Shown here piece by piece: positions 33,529 through 42,519 of a DNA stretch of 53,291 nucleotides. The DNA comes from Elusimicrobiota bacterium (GTDB lineage Bacteria; Elusimicrobiota; Elusimicrobia; Elusimicrobiales; UBA9959), in contig JAGVVD010000012.1 of assembly GCA_019135865.1 (NCBI GenBank), positions 1 through 53,291 on the forward strand. Direction: 5' to 3'. Positions within the stretch are counted from its first letter, which is position 1, and each line of letters begins with the position of its first letter. A program made the translations under genes and the position numbers. The notes beneath the pieces were generated by a model that worked only from the letters and a program-made list of their open reading frames with translations, ran no database searches and was not told the DNA's origin.

Positions 33529-33930
33529 TCACCTGAAGGACTTTACGTAGGACTTGTAGAAGGACTGCAGTTCGTTGTCGGGGTCCTGGAACTCCAGGAT
33601 GTGCTTCTTGCAGCCGCGGCGGGAGCAGATCTGCACCTGGCCGCCCTGCCTGAGGTCGAAAGCCACCATCTGCGCCGAGCAGAGGTCGCATTTGCGCGTG
33701 CTCTTGAGGTCCGCTTTGCAGTGGGGGCAGCGGAAGCCGGCTATCTTGGAGAGCGGTACGGGCAGGGAGGTCTCGGCGTCGTAACTGCCGTAGAGCGAGC
33801 TGAGATAGAGCGGCGCGTTCTTGCCCGCGTAGGTCAGGCGCACGGCTATGGCCGGCTTCCCGTTGAGTTTCTTGGACGGGTCCATCAGGGACTTGCCGCA
33901 ATGCGGGCAGCTTACCGATACGCTCATCAT
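33529..33930 (-). CDS. Zinc-ribbon protein of unknown function
   Basis: The 133-residue protein has three Cys pairs: CPHCGKS at 8-14, CPHCKAD plus CDLC at about 68-85 and CSRRGCKK at about 100. They would form one or two zinc ribbons. The rest is a beta-strand-rich middle part (AIAVRLTYAGKNAPLYLSSLYG). I do not recognise a named family; it is probably cytoplasmic and could bind nucleic acid or protein. GGAGGCGAC precedes two tandem ATG codons. It ends in its own terminator. Confidence 0.75.
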   Translation of the reverse strand: MMSVSVSCPHCGKSLMDPSKKLNGKPAIAVRLTYAGKNAPLYLSSLYGSYDAETSLPVPLSKIAGFRCPHCKADLKSTRKCDLCSAQMVAFDLRQGGQVQICSRRGCKKHILEFQDPDNELQSFYKSYVKSFR

Positions 33931-33982
33931 GTCGCCTCCGTACCGCTGGTAATAAGGGGAAATGATACCAAATTACGCCCTT

Positions 33983-35428
33983 TCAGGCCGACTTCACGGC
34001 TCCCTGTTCTATCCTGGCCCTGTAGGAGGCGTGGAACTTCCGCATCTTCTCCACCAGGGCGCTGATCTCCTCTTTAGGCGGCAGGAAGGTGGTGCGGAAA
34101 TGCAGGGTCCCCGGCAGCTGGCCGAAGCCGGAGCCCGGCACGACGCAGATCCCGGTCTCCTCCAGCAGTCGCAGGCAGTACTTCGTGTCGCGGGAGGTCT
34201 CATACTTGTGGCGCTCGGCCGGGGTCATCTTTCCCGGGTCCGTCCCGTCGGGATGGGGGAGGTCGAATTTCACGAAGGCGTACATCGCGCCCTGGGGGGA
34301 GGAGACGCTCATCCCCTCTATGGAGTTGAGGCCCTTGCCGAGGATGCGGGCCTTCTCGCGCAGGTCCCCCAGGATGGCGTTCTTTTCCTTTTCGTAAAGG
34401 GAGTGGCTCTCGTCGCCGGGCTTGGGCGGGTCTATCATCAGGTAGGTCACGACCTGGCCGATGGTGTTGGAACAGAGGCCTATCGACTGGAGCTTGACGA
34501 GCTCCGCCCACACGTCTTCGGGCATGTTGCGCACTTCCATGTAGCCGCCGCGGTGGCCGCATTCGCCGAGGAAGCCCTTGGATACCGAGTGGAAACTGAA
34601 CAGCGTCACTTCCTTCTCGCCCAGTTCGTGCATGACCTTGGCGAAGGAGTGGAACTTAAGCCCCGCGCCGTAGATGTTCTCCTGGTACACCTCGTCGGCG
34701 AGTATGGCCAGGCCGTTCTCCTTGGCGAAGCGTATGACCATGATGATGTTCTCGCGGGAGAGCACCGCGCCGGTCGGGTTGCCGGGGTTGATGACGGCTA
34801 TCGCGACGGGATTCACGCCCTGGGCGCGGGCCTCGGAGATGGAGCGCCGCAGCTCCGCCTCGCCGAGCTGCCAGCCGCCGGCTTCGTCGAGGAAATAGTT
34901 CGCCTGGCGGGCGCCGTAGAGGTCTATCGTGGCGCTGTAAAGCGGGTACTGCGGTATGGGTATCATGAAGCCGTCCGCGGGACCGCTGGTCAGCATCGTC
35001 ATCGCCGACTGCACCCCCTTGCTGGCGCCGTCGGTCAGCAGTATCCGGTCCGGGTCGGCCGGGATGCCGTCGCGCTTCGATATGAAGTCCGCTATGGCCT
35101 GCCGGATGAAAGGCATGCCGGCGCTCTGCGTGTAGGCGCCCATGCCGGTCGGGTTCTTCTCCAGTATCAGCCGCGCGCGGCGTGCGGCGTCGGCGGGGAA
35201 GGAGGACGCCGTTTCGGGCCTGTCGAGCAGTTCCGGGTATTCCACGAGGGCCAGGACCTGCCGCACGAAGGTGAGCGGCTTCTGTTTGAGGGCCTGCGGG
35301 TTGCCGATATTGCAGTAGGTTATGTGGCGGCCCTGCTTTTCCAGTTCCTGGGCGCGGATGACTATCTTGCCGCGGACGGCGTAATGAGCCTTGAGAAGGT
35401 TGGCGTTGAGGCGGGAGAGTTTTACCAT
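33983..35428 (-). CDS. Alanine aminotransferase of the eukaryote-like type
   Basis: This PLP-dependent class I aminotransferase has 481 residues, about 80 longer than AlaA or AspC of enterobacteria. It shares with plant and animal alanine aminotransferases the CNIGNPQAL start, NPGNPTGAVLS, ADEVYQENIY and the PLP-lysine context SFHSVSKGFLGECGHRGGYMEV (Lys about 290). Alanine-pyruvate/2-oxoglutarate exchange is therefore the likely reaction. No ribosome site precedes the ATG; TATAAT (35435-35440) lies six bases upstream, so its mRNA is probably leaderless. Confidence 0.85.
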   Translation of the reverse strand: MVKLSRLNANLLKAHYAVRGKIVIRAQELEKQGRHITYCNIGNPQALKQKPLTFVRQVLALVEYPELLDRPETASSFPADAARRARLILEKNPTGMGAYTQSAGMPFIRQAIADFISKRDGIPADPDRILLTDGASKGVQSAMTMLTSGPADGFMIPIPQYPLYSATIDLYGARQANYFLDEAGGWQLGEAELRRSISEARAQGVNPVAIAVINPGNPTGAVLSRENIIMVIRFAKENGLAILADEVYQENIYGAGLKFHSFAKVMHELGEKEVTLFSFHSVSKGFLGECGHRGGYMEVRNMPEDVWAELVKLQSIGLCSNTIGQVVTYLMIDPPKPGDESHSLYEKEKNAILGDLREKARILGKGLNSIEGMSVSSPQGAMYAFVKFDLPHPDGTDPGKMTPAERHKYETSRDTKYCLRLLEETGICVVPGSGFGQLPGTLHFRTTFLPPKEEISALVEKMRKFHASYRARIEQGAVKSA

Positions 35429-35434
35429 ATTTTT

Positions 35435-35440
35435 ATTATA
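35435..35440 (-). promoter_or_regulatory. -10 box six bases before the aminotransferase start
   Basis: TATAAT on the minus strand, six bases, then ATG 35428. No ribosome-binding site fits and no clear -35 is seen. Confidence 0.6.
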
Positions 35441-35526
35441 ACTTTTCCGGGAACGGTATGCCCGGGCCCCGGTCCCCTCCGGCTCCCGCCAGCCGCCGCG
35501 TCTCCCGGCCTGCCGGGGGAATTAAG

Positions 35527-35532
35527 TATACT
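35527..35532 (+). promoter_or_regulatory. -10 box of glmS
   Basis: TATACT on the plus strand is followed by a leader of about 22 bases containing TTAAGGAG and then ATG 35561. The leader is too short for a glmS ribozyme. Confidence 0.55.
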
Positions 35533-35560
35533 GTCCCCGGATACGATTAAGGAGTTCAAA

Positions 35561-38131
35561 ATGTGCGGAGTGTTGGGTTTAAGCTGCTTTAAGGACAGGG
35601 AAGACCTCGGCGCGGAGGCCGCGCGGCTGCTGCGGATGCTGGAATACCGCGGCTATGATTCGACCGGCGCGCTGATACAGGATTCCGCGGGGCGCATAAC
35701 GCTTAAAAAGGACGTCGGCGCTCCCAGCGTCATCACCAAAAAACTGGGCATAGACCGGCTGGCCGGGAAACTCTTCTGCGGCCAGGTCCGCTGGGCCACT
35801 TTCGGCGCCGTCACTAAGGAGAACGCCCAGCCGCACGACGCGCGCTGCCACACGCATCTCTACGGCGCCCACAACGGCAATATCACCAACTGCGACCAGC
35901 TCAAGGACTGGCTCGTCTCGGAAGGGCACGACGTGAAGAGCGACAACGACGGCGAGATGCTGGTCCACACGATAGAGCATTTCTTCGCCGTAGAACTGAA
36001 GAGGCTGCGCGACAAGTCCGACAGGCGCGGCCGGTACGCGGCGCTCAAGGCGGCCATACTCGCCGCCGCTGAAAAGACCACCGGCTCTTTCGCGGCCGTC
36101 GTGGTGGACCCCGTCACCGAGCTGATGGCCTGCGTGAAGGCGGGCAGCAGCCTTTACATGGGCGCCGGCTCCGACCGCGAGCACGGCCCTTTCATCATCG
36201 CCTCCTCCGACCTGGCCAGCGTCCTGTCGATGACCAAGATGCTCTATCCGATACGCGAGGACGAGTTCGCGCTCTATACGCCGGAGAAGGCCGATTTCTT
36301 CCATCTCCGCACCGGACGCCCCCTGAAAAAGGAGAAATCCCGCAGCCACCTGCGCGTCGAGGAGACGGGGCTCAAAAAACCTTTCAAGTATTTCATGGAG
36401 CAGGAGATCTTCAGCGAGGCCGCCGCGGCCGCGAAGGTGCTCTCGTTCTTCGCCGACCGCTCGCCGCTTACCGACCTGGCCCGCCGGGCCGCGGCCGGGG
36501 ATAAGGCCTTCGTGCGGGATATCAAGGCCCGCCTGACGGAGCTGGCGGCCGTCACCGACGCCGCGGAGCTCAAGCGCGGCGCCGCGGCTTTCTTCGGCTC
36601 CCCGCTGGTGCGCAAGGCCCTCGCCTACGCCAGGTCCTGCCGGCTGCCGCTGGCCTCCATGGCGCCCGAGTCGCAGATGGCCGATTTCTTCACCGAGCTG
36701 CGCGGCCTCTACGGCTCCGCCGAATGCGGCCAGGCGCTCAAGTTCGCCGACGCGCTGTTCATGCTCGAAGAGATAGACGCGACGCGCGCCGGCATGGAGA
36801 AGTACTGCGCCATAATGGAGCGCTGCCGCCTGCGCGGCCGCTCCGCTTACTTCGTGGCCTGCGGGACTTCCTATAATTCCGCCAAGTGCGCCTCGGTCTT
36901 CTTCAGCCGGCTGGCCGGCGTGAACGTGACGGCCTACCTGCCGGGCGATTTCCGCTCCCAGTGCCTGGAGGCCGTGCGCGACGGCGACGTCGTCATCGGC
37001 ATAAGCCAGAGCGGCGAGACCAAGGACCTCATAGACGTGTTCAACCAGGTGAAGGCCTCCGGCCGCAGGGTCTCCTATGTGAACGTGGTCAACAACGTCA
37101 ATTCCACGATAGCCCTGGAGAAGTCGGACGTCTGCATCCCGCTGCACTGCGGGCCGGAGATAGCGGTGCCCGCCACCAAGAGCTTCGTCAACCAGCTGCT
37201 GGTGCTCTACATCATGGCGCTGCGGCTGGGCGAGCGGCTGCTCAAGCGCAAGCCCTCGGCGGCCGCCGCCGCCAGGCTGAAGAAATATTCCGAGAGCCTC
37301 TACCTGATACCGGAACTGATCGAGGAGACCATAAACGGCACCCGGGACGCCGTCGCGCAGGCCGCGCAGGACCTGCACCTCGAGCCCAGCGTCCACATAC
37401 TCGCCACGGGCATGCACGGCATCGCGCGCGAGGGCGCGCTCAAGGTCCGGGAGGTGGTCCTGAACCACACCGAGGGCTTCGAGTCGCCCGAGTTCAAGCA
37501 CGGCCCGAACACCATCCTGGGCGTGAACACGATATTCGGGATGGAGGGGGTCGGCGCGCTGGTGGACAAGTTCGCCGACACCATCAAGTACGCCGTGGCC
37601 CATTGCGGCAGAAAACTTCCGCCCGACGGCCTCTACCGCATCTTCAGGGCCGTTTCAGACTACGCCTTCTTCGACCGCAAGCCGGCCGGGCTCACGGCGG
37701 CGGAGAAGGAGGTCTTCTCGGGCATACTCGGGAAGCACAATTTCTTCGAGACGATGTACACCAACTACCCGCTGGTCTTCGTGACGGGCCCCAATTCCCG
37801 CGACGTGAACCTGACCGTCTCGCAGATAAACACCCATAAGATCCGCGGCGCCGATATCTACGTCATAGCCGAGGACGACCGGCTGCTGCGCGACGCCGCG
37901 GGCAGGAGCCCCGTCTCCATGTATTCCAAGGCGTACAGGCACGGCTATGTCGCGCTGCCCAGGACGGGCGACGACCTGCTGGTGTTCTTCACCTCCTCCG
38001 TGGCGCTGCAGCTGCTGGCCCTGGAGATGAGCGTGAAGAAGATGCGGTTCCTGGACCGCCTGGACATCAAGGACCACGGCGTGCACCCGGACTCCCCCAA
38101 GAACGTCAGCAAATCGATAACGGTGGACTGA
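35561..38131 (+). CDS. glmS: Oversized glucosamine-6-phosphate synthase (GlmS-like)
   Basis: GlmS makes GlcN6P from Fru6P and glutamine. This protein has 856 residues against about 610 in most bacteria. The N-terminal glutaminase begins at Cys2 (MCGVLGLSCF) with YRGYDSTGA and GQVRWATFG. The hinge-like FMEQEIF is near 280. SIS domain 1 starts near 429 (FVACGTSYNS, ISQSGETKDL) and SIS domain 2 near 609 (LATGMHGIAREGALK, FKHGPNT). The end SPKNVSKSITVD keeps the catalytic Lys. About 130 extra residues lie before SIS1 and about 100 more in or after SIS2 (about 640-760). ATG 35561 is chosen because Cys2 must follow the Met and AAGGAG lies upstream. Confidence 0.88.
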   Translation: MCGVLGLSCFKDREDLGAEAARLLRMLEYRGYDSTGALIQDSAGRITLKKDVGAPSVITKKLGIDRLAGKLFCGQVRWATFGAVTKENAQPHDARCHTHLYGAHNGNITNCDQLKDWLVSEGHDVKSDNDGEMLVHTIEHFFAVELKRLRDKSDRRGRYAALKAAILAAAEKTTGSFAAVVVDPVTELMACVKAGSSLYMGAGSDREHGPFIIASSDLASVLSMTKMLYPIREDEFALYTPEKADFFHLRTGRPLKKEKSRSHLRVEETGLKKPFKYFMEQEIFSEAAAAAKVLSFFADRSPLTDLARRAAAGDKAFVRDIKARLTELAAVTDAAELKRGAAAFFGSPLVRKALAYARSCRLPLASMAPESQMADFFTELRGLYGSAECGQALKFADALFMLEEIDATRAGMEKYCAIMERCRLRGRSAYFVACGTSYNSAKCASVFFSRLAGVNVTAYLPGDFRSQCLEAVRDGDVVIGISQSGETKDLIDVFNQVKASGRRVSYVNVVNNVNSTIALEKSDVCIPLHCGPEIAVPATKSFVNQLLVLYIMALRLGERLLKRKPSAAAAARLKKYSESLYLIPELIEETINGTRDAVAQAAQDLHLEPSVHILATGMHGIAREGALKVREVVLNHTEGFESPEFKHGPNTILGVNTIFGMEGVGALVDKFADTIKYAVAHCGRKLPPDGLYRIFRAVSDYAFFDRKPAGLTAAEKEVFSGILGKHNFFETMYTNYPLVFVTGPNSRDVNLTVSQINTHKIRGADIYVIAEDDRLLRDAAGRSPVSMYSKAYRHGYVALPRTGDDLLVFFTSSVALQLLALEMSVKKMRFLDRLDIKDHGVHPDSPKNVSKSITVD

Positions 38132-38156
38132 AGCGGTCCGCCGTCCAAAAGAAGGG

Positions 38157-38183
38157 CCCCCGCCGTATCCCGGCGGGGGTCTT
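38157..38183 (+). terminator. Terminator of glmS
   Basis: A perfect 9-bp stem (38157-38165 with 38171-38179, loop of five) ends in TCTTT, 25 bases after the glmS stop. The T tract is short. Confidence 0.75.
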
Positions 38184-38217
38184 TCGTTAGCGGCCGGGAT
38201 AAGGCCCGGCCCGGGGC

Positions 38218-40158
38218 CTACTCGTACCGCAGGGCGTCTATGGGGGAGAGGTCGGAGGCCTTCTTGGCCGGCCAGAAGCCGAAGATCACGCCGACGCCGG
38301 CGGAGAAGCCGAAGGCCAGCGCCACGGAAGCGGGCGAGACATAGACCGCCCAGCCGGAGAGCTTGGAAAGGACGAAGGCGCCGCCGGCGCCGGCCGCTAT
38401 GCCGATGGCGCCGCCGATGACCGAGACTATCACCGCCTCGATGAGGAACTGCAGCAGCACCGCCCGGCGCGTGGCGCCGATGGCCTTGCGCAGGCCTATT
38501 TCCTTGGTGCGCTCGCTGACGCTGACCAGCATGATGTTCATGATGCCTATGCCGCCCACGATGAGCGAGATGCCCGCTATGAAGCCGAGCAGCGTGCTGA
38601 AGGTCTTTATGGTGCCCGTGAGCATGGACTGGAACTCGGCCATGTTCATGATCATGAAAGTGTCCTCCTTATGGTCCGGGACGTTCTTGCGCTGGCGCAG
38701 CAGGTCCTTCACCCGCTCCTGCGCCTCTTCCATCAGCTTGTAGTCGGACATCTCCACCCAGATGGAATCCACGTACTGCTTGCCCAGCACCGTCTTCATC
38801 GCGGTCTGGAGCGGTATGACGATGTTATCATCCTGGTCGCGCGGGCCCTGGGCCCCTTTAAAGGGCAGCACGCCGATGACCGAGAAATTGCGGCGGTTTA
38901 TCTTTATGGTCTTGCCGACCGGGTCCTCGTCGCCGAAAAGCTCGTTGGCTACCGTCTGGCCGATGATGGCCACCTTGCGCATCTGCCGCGCCTCCTGGGC
39001 GGAGAAGAACCGGCCGAAGGCCGGCTCTGACGCGCGCATCGAGGGGTAGACCGCGCCGGCCCCGGTCAGGGAAGTGCGGTGGTTCTTGGCCCCGTAAACG
39101 GCCTGCACGCTGCCCGAGACCATTGAGTCGGTGCGGACCACATTAGGGATCCTGGCCAGCGCCGCCGCGTCTTCCATCGTCAACCGGCTGGTGCCGCCGA
39201 ACCCCTGCGACGGGCCGCGGCTGCTCATGCGGGCGGGCATGACCGCCAGCAGGTTGGTGCCCAGCGACGACATCTGCTTCTCTATGGCCTTCTGCGCGCC
39301 GGTGCCGACGGCGAGCATGGCGATGAGCGCGCCGACGCCGATGATGATGCCCAGCATCGTCAGCAGCGAGCGGGTCTTGTTGCTGAGGATCGAGCGCACC
39401 GAGGAGGCCATGTTCTCGGCGACCTCGCGCCAGGTGAGGAAGAAACTGGCGGGCACGCGCACGGGCCTGCCCTCGCCGGCCGGGGCGGGCTTCTTCGTCG
39501 TGTCCTCGATGATAAGCCCGTCCTTTATCTTGATGACGCGGTCGGCCCAGGCGGCTATGTCGGGCTCATGGGTGACGAGCACCACCGTGATGCCGCGCTC
39601 GTTGAGGCCCTTGAAGATGCCCATGATCTCGTCGGCCTGGGCGGAGGCCAGGTTGCCGGTGGGCTCGTCGGCGAAGACTATGCGCGGCTCGTTGACCATC
39701 GAGCGGGCTATGGCCACGCGCTGCTGCTGGCCGCCGGAGAGCTGGTTGGGTCTGTGGCCGGCCCGGTCGGAGAGGCCGACCGAGGCCAGGTGTTTGAGCG
39801 CCGCCGCCGGGTTGGCCTTTTCGCCGAGGTAGATCTGCGGCAGCCCGACGTTCTCGGACGCGGTCATGCGCGGCAGCAGGTTGAACTGCTGGAAGACGAA
39901 GCCGATGATGCGGGCGCGCAGGTAGGAGAGCTCGCCGTCGTCGAGGTCGCTTATCTCGCGGCCGTAGAGCCTGAAAGAGCCCGCGCTGGGCCTGTCGAGC
40001 AGGCCGAGTATGTGCATCAGCGTGGATTTGCCGGAGCCCGACGGGCCCATGATGGCGACGAACTCGCCCTCTTTTACCGTCAGGTCCACGCCGCGCAGGA
40101 CCTCGAGGTCCTCGCCGCCCATCCGGTAGATCTTCCTGATGCCTTTGAGTTCTATCAT
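38218..40158 (-). CDS. macB: MacB-type ABC transporter (ATPase-permease)
   Basis: The 646-residue fusion has an N-terminal ABC ATPase with GPSGSGKST (about 38-46), LSGGQQQRVAIARS (about 140) and FADEPTGNLAS. The MacB permease has one helix before and three after a large periplasmic domain (about 290-500) and the FtsX domain at the end. MacB is a mechanotransmission exporter that works with MacA and a TolC-type channel, both encoded upstream. It is the last gene of that operon. Confidence 0.95.
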   Translation of the reverse strand: MIELKGIRKIYRMGGEDLEVLRGVDLTVKEGEFVAIMGPSGSGKSTLMHILGLLDRPSAGSFRLYGREISDLDDGELSYLRARIIGFVFQQFNLLPRMTASENVGLPQIYLGEKANPAAALKHLASVGLSDRAGHRPNQLSGGQQQRVAIARSMVNEPRIVFADEPTGNLASAQADEIMGIFKGLNERGITVVLVTHEPDIAAWADRVIKIKDGLIIEDTTKKPAPAGEGRPVRVPASFFLTWREVAENMASSVRSILSNKTRSLLTMLGIIIGVGALIAMLAVGTGAQKAIEKQMSSLGTNLLAVMPARMSSRGPSQGFGGTSRLTMEDAAALARIPNVVRTDSMVSGSVQAVYGAKNHRTSLTGAGAVYPSMRASEPAFGRFFSAQEARQMRKVAIIGQTVANELFGDEDPVGKTIKINRRNFSVIGVLPFKGAQGPRDQDDNIVIPLQTAMKTVLGKQYVDSIWVEMSDYKLMEEAQERVKDLLRQRKNVPDHKEDTFMIMNMAEFQSMLTGTIKTFSTLLGFIAGISLIVGGIGIMNIMLVSVSERTKEIGLRKAIGATRRAVLLQFLIEAVIVSVIGGAIGIAAGAGGAFVLSKLSGWAVYVSPASVALAFGFSAGVGVIFGFWPAKKASDLSPIDALRYE

Positions 40159-40185
40159 TTCATTGCCGGGCCCGGCCCGCGCGGC

Positions 40186-41184
40186 TTACCTGCCGCGCAT
40201 GGCCCTGCGCTGCTGATTGCTCATCTTGCCGCGCTGCGGCATGAGAGGGTTATTGCCGCCGCTGGCGGTCTGCGGGCGGTAAGGGCGGCCCTTGTAGAAC
40301 ACGGCCTCGCCTTCCTCCAGCCCGCGCCTGATCTGCACCAGCTCGCCGTCGTCGAGGCCGGTGACGACCCGCTTATGGACCGGCTTGCCCTTGTCGAGGG
40401 CGGTGATGACCGAGGTATTGCCCGCGGCGTCCAGCGTGACCGCGCGGGAAGGGATGAACAGCGACGGCTTCGGCTCGGTGACGCGTATCTTTATGTTCGC
40501 GGTCATCTGCGATTTGAAGAAAGAGGGGACCTTGTCCGGCCGTATCTTGACGGTATAGGTGATGACGCTGCTCTGGTTCTTGCCCTCGTCGAGGATCTGG
40601 AACACGGTGCCCTTCACCGTATTGTCCGGGTAGGCGTCCAGCGTTATCTCGGCGCGCTGGCCCTCCTTCACCCGGCCTATGTCCGATTCGTCCACGCCTA
40701 CGGCCACGATGAGCCGGTCGGAGATGGCGAAAAGCACCGTGCTGGCCCCGACCGTCTGGCCTTCGACTATGTTCTTGAGGATGACGGTGCCTTCTATAGG
40801 GGAGATGATCTTTATCGGCTTGTAGGTCTCCTGCCAGTACTTGAACTGCTCGTCGCCCATCGCGCGGGCGGAATCGAGTATGGCGACGCGGTCGGCGGAG
40901 CTCATCAGCGCCAGGGTCTCTCCCAGGGCGACCCTGTCGCCTTCCTCCACGAGTATCTCCTCGATGCGGCCGCCCGAGGCCGGCTGTATCTCCACGCGGT
41001 TGAGCGGTTCCACGCCGCCGGTGGTCTCCACGTATTCCGCGGTCTCTTTCATGAAGGCCGCGGTCGAGGTGTAGGGGAGTTCCTCTCCGCCGTTCTTCTT
41101 CTTTGAAAAGTACCACCAGCCGCCGCCGGCCAGCAGGGCCGCCCCGGCCAGGAGAATAATGGTCTTCGTTTTGTTCTTCTGCAT
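40186..41184 (-). CDS. macA: MacA-type periplasmic adaptor (HlyD family)
   Basis: The 332-residue protein has a membrane anchor (IILLAGAALLAGGGWWYF), biotinyl-lipoyl halves (VEIQPASGGRIEEILVEEGDRVALGE and SPIEGTVILKNIVEGQTV), a beta-barrel and a membrane-proximal part. The helical hairpin between the lipoyl halves is very short (about 25 residues), unlike enterobacterial MacA, whose long hairpin reaches TolC. The tail is basic (RGKMSNQQRRAMRGR). It lies between tolC and macB with gaps of 12 and 27 bases. Confidence 0.9.
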   Translation of the reverse strand: MQKNKTKTIILLAGAALLAGGGWWYFSKKKNGGEELPYTSTAAFMKETAEYVETTGGVEPLNRVEIQPASGGRIEEILVEEGDRVALGETLALMSSADRVAILDSARAMGDEQFKYWQETYKPIKIISPIEGTVILKNIVEGQTVGASTVLFAISDRLIVAVGVDESDIGRVKEGQRAEITLDAYPDNTVKGTVFQILDEGKNQSSVITYTVKIRPDKVPSFFKSQMTANIKIRVTEPKPSLFIPSRAVTLDAAGNTSVITALDKGKPVHKRVVTGLDDGELVQIRRGLEEGEAVFYKGRPYRPQTASGGNNPLMPQRGKMSNQQRRAMRGR

Positions 41185-41196
41185 GGATCCGTCCCT

Positions 41197-42447
41197 TTAT
41201 TCGCCCAGCCCGGCGCCGAGCAGGTTCTCGACCGCGAGCTTGCGGGTATTGGCGTTCTTGAGGTATTCCAGCTGGTTGAGCCGCGCGTCGACCAGGTTCT
41301 GTTCGATGTTCTCCAGGTCGAGGAAGCTGATCTTGCCGGCCATGTACTTTATCTGCGATTCCTTGTAGCGCTCCTCGCTGGCCTCGAGGACCTTCACGTG
41401 CGCCGCCGCCGTCTGCCTGGCGTTGAGGAACTCGTTATAGTAGTTGACAATGTCGTTCTCCAGACCCAGCACGGCCTCGCGCAGGCCTTCCTCGGCGGCT
41501 TTGAGCGCGGCGCGGGCCGCCCCGGTATTGTGCTTGTAGTAGGTCGGTCCGTTGGCGAGCAGCGGTATCGAGAGCGAGAGGCCCAGCGACCAGCTCTTCC
41601 GCTCCGGGAACTCGTAAGGGCCGCTCCAGTTCATGGACTGGCTGGCGCTCAGCGAGGGCGCGGCGTCGTACTTGGCGGACAGGAGGCGCTCCTCGTAGAC
41701 GCCCAGGCTCTTGCGCTGCGAGACTATGCGGGGTGAGGCCTCGATGAGCGGCCTGAGGTCGGCCGTATCCAGCGCGTATTCCGGCGAGGAGAATTCCCCT
41801 TTTGCGACGAGCGGCCTGTATGCCGAGGTGCCCATGGCGGCCAGCAGACCGCGCCGGGCTATGTCCAGCGAGCGCTCCGCCTTGGCGGTGTCGGCCTTGG
41901 CCACTTCATACAGGGCTCCGGCGTAGAGCATGTTGCCGCGCGACTCCATGCCGCTCTCGTACTTGAGCTTTATGAGCCGCGCGTTCTGGTCGCGCAGGTC
42001 CAGCACTTTTTTCTGGGCGGCCAGCTTCTCCTGGGAGAAGAGCAGGTTCACGAAGGCCGAATAGAGCGTCTGGCGCAGCGAGGCGGATTCGGTCCTGTAA
42101 TCGGCCTCCGCCTTCTCGTAGCTGAGCTTCGACGACCGTATGGAGGAGAAGGTCTTCAGGCTGAAAAGGGTCTCGGAGGCCGAGATGCCGGCGCGCCAGC
42201 TGGTGGAGGGGTCGGTCGAGTCGCCGCCGCTGCGGCCGACAGAATGCGACAGGCTGATATTGGGCATGAAGGCGTTATAGCCGGAGAGGTAGGTGTGCCT
42301 GTTCTGCTCTATCGCCAGCCGCCGGGCGCCGAGGGCCGGGTTATTGGCCAGCGCCTCGCTCACGCACTGTTCCCAGGTTATTTCTTCCGCGTAAGCGGGA
42401 GCGCCGGCCAGGGCCGCCAGCGAAACGAAAAGGAATATTTTTTTCAT
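41197..42447 (-). CDS. TolC-family outer-membrane channel protein
   Basis: The 416-residue protein has a signal peptide (KKIFLFVSLAALAGAPAYA) and two OEP repeats of long helices, with the usual NPALGARRLAIEQNR near the start and a matching half (SPRIVSQRKSLGVYEERLLSAKYDAAPSLS) after the middle. It forms the trimeric exit duct for the MacA-MacB pair that follows. TATATA/ATATAT lies five to six bases before the ATG, with no ribosome site. A long inverted repeat lies just upstream of the -10 box. Confidence 0.9.
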   Translation of the reverse strand: MKKIFLFVSLAALAGAPAYAEEITWEQCVSEALANNPALGARRLAIEQNRHTYLSGYNAFMPNISLSHSVGRSGGDSTDPSTSWRAGISASETLFSLKTFSSIRSSKLSYEKAEADYRTESASLRQTLYSAFVNLLFSQEKLAAQKKVLDLRDQNARLIKLKYESGMESRGNMLYAGALYEVAKADTAKAERSLDIARRGLLAAMGTSAYRPLVAKGEFSSPEYALDTADLRPLIEASPRIVSQRKSLGVYEERLLSAKYDAAPSLSASQSMNWSGPYEFPERKSWSLGLSLSIPLLANGPTYYKHNTGAARAALKAAEEGLREAVLGLENDIVNYYNEFLNARQTAAAHVKVLEASEERYKESQIKYMAGKISFLDLENIEQNLVDARLNQLEYLKNANTRKLAVENLLGAGLGE

Positions 42448-42459
42448 AGGCTTATATAT

Positions 42460-42482
42460 GGCCGCATTACCATAACGCGGCC
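42460..42482. promoter_or_regulatory. Inverted repeat in the tolC-macA-macB promoter
   Basis: GGCCGCATTA and TAACGCGGCC form a 10-bp inverted repeat (one G:T if folded) with a CCA centre. It lies right beside the -10 box, between it and where the -35 would be, with no T tract after it. It is more likely an operator for a dimeric regulator than a terminator. Confidence 0.55.
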
Positions 42483-42519
42483 GGGCCCCGTTTTATTGCA
42501 TGGCGGGGAAAAGATCCGT

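Noticed and set aside
33962-35560. Plus-strand extension that would make GlmS 1389 residues long
   Set aside because: The upstream part is antisense to the aminotransferase. GlmS must start at the Met before Cys2 (35561), which has a ribosome site.
35533-35560. glmS ribozyme before glmS
   Set aside because: The leader is only about 22 bases, far too short.
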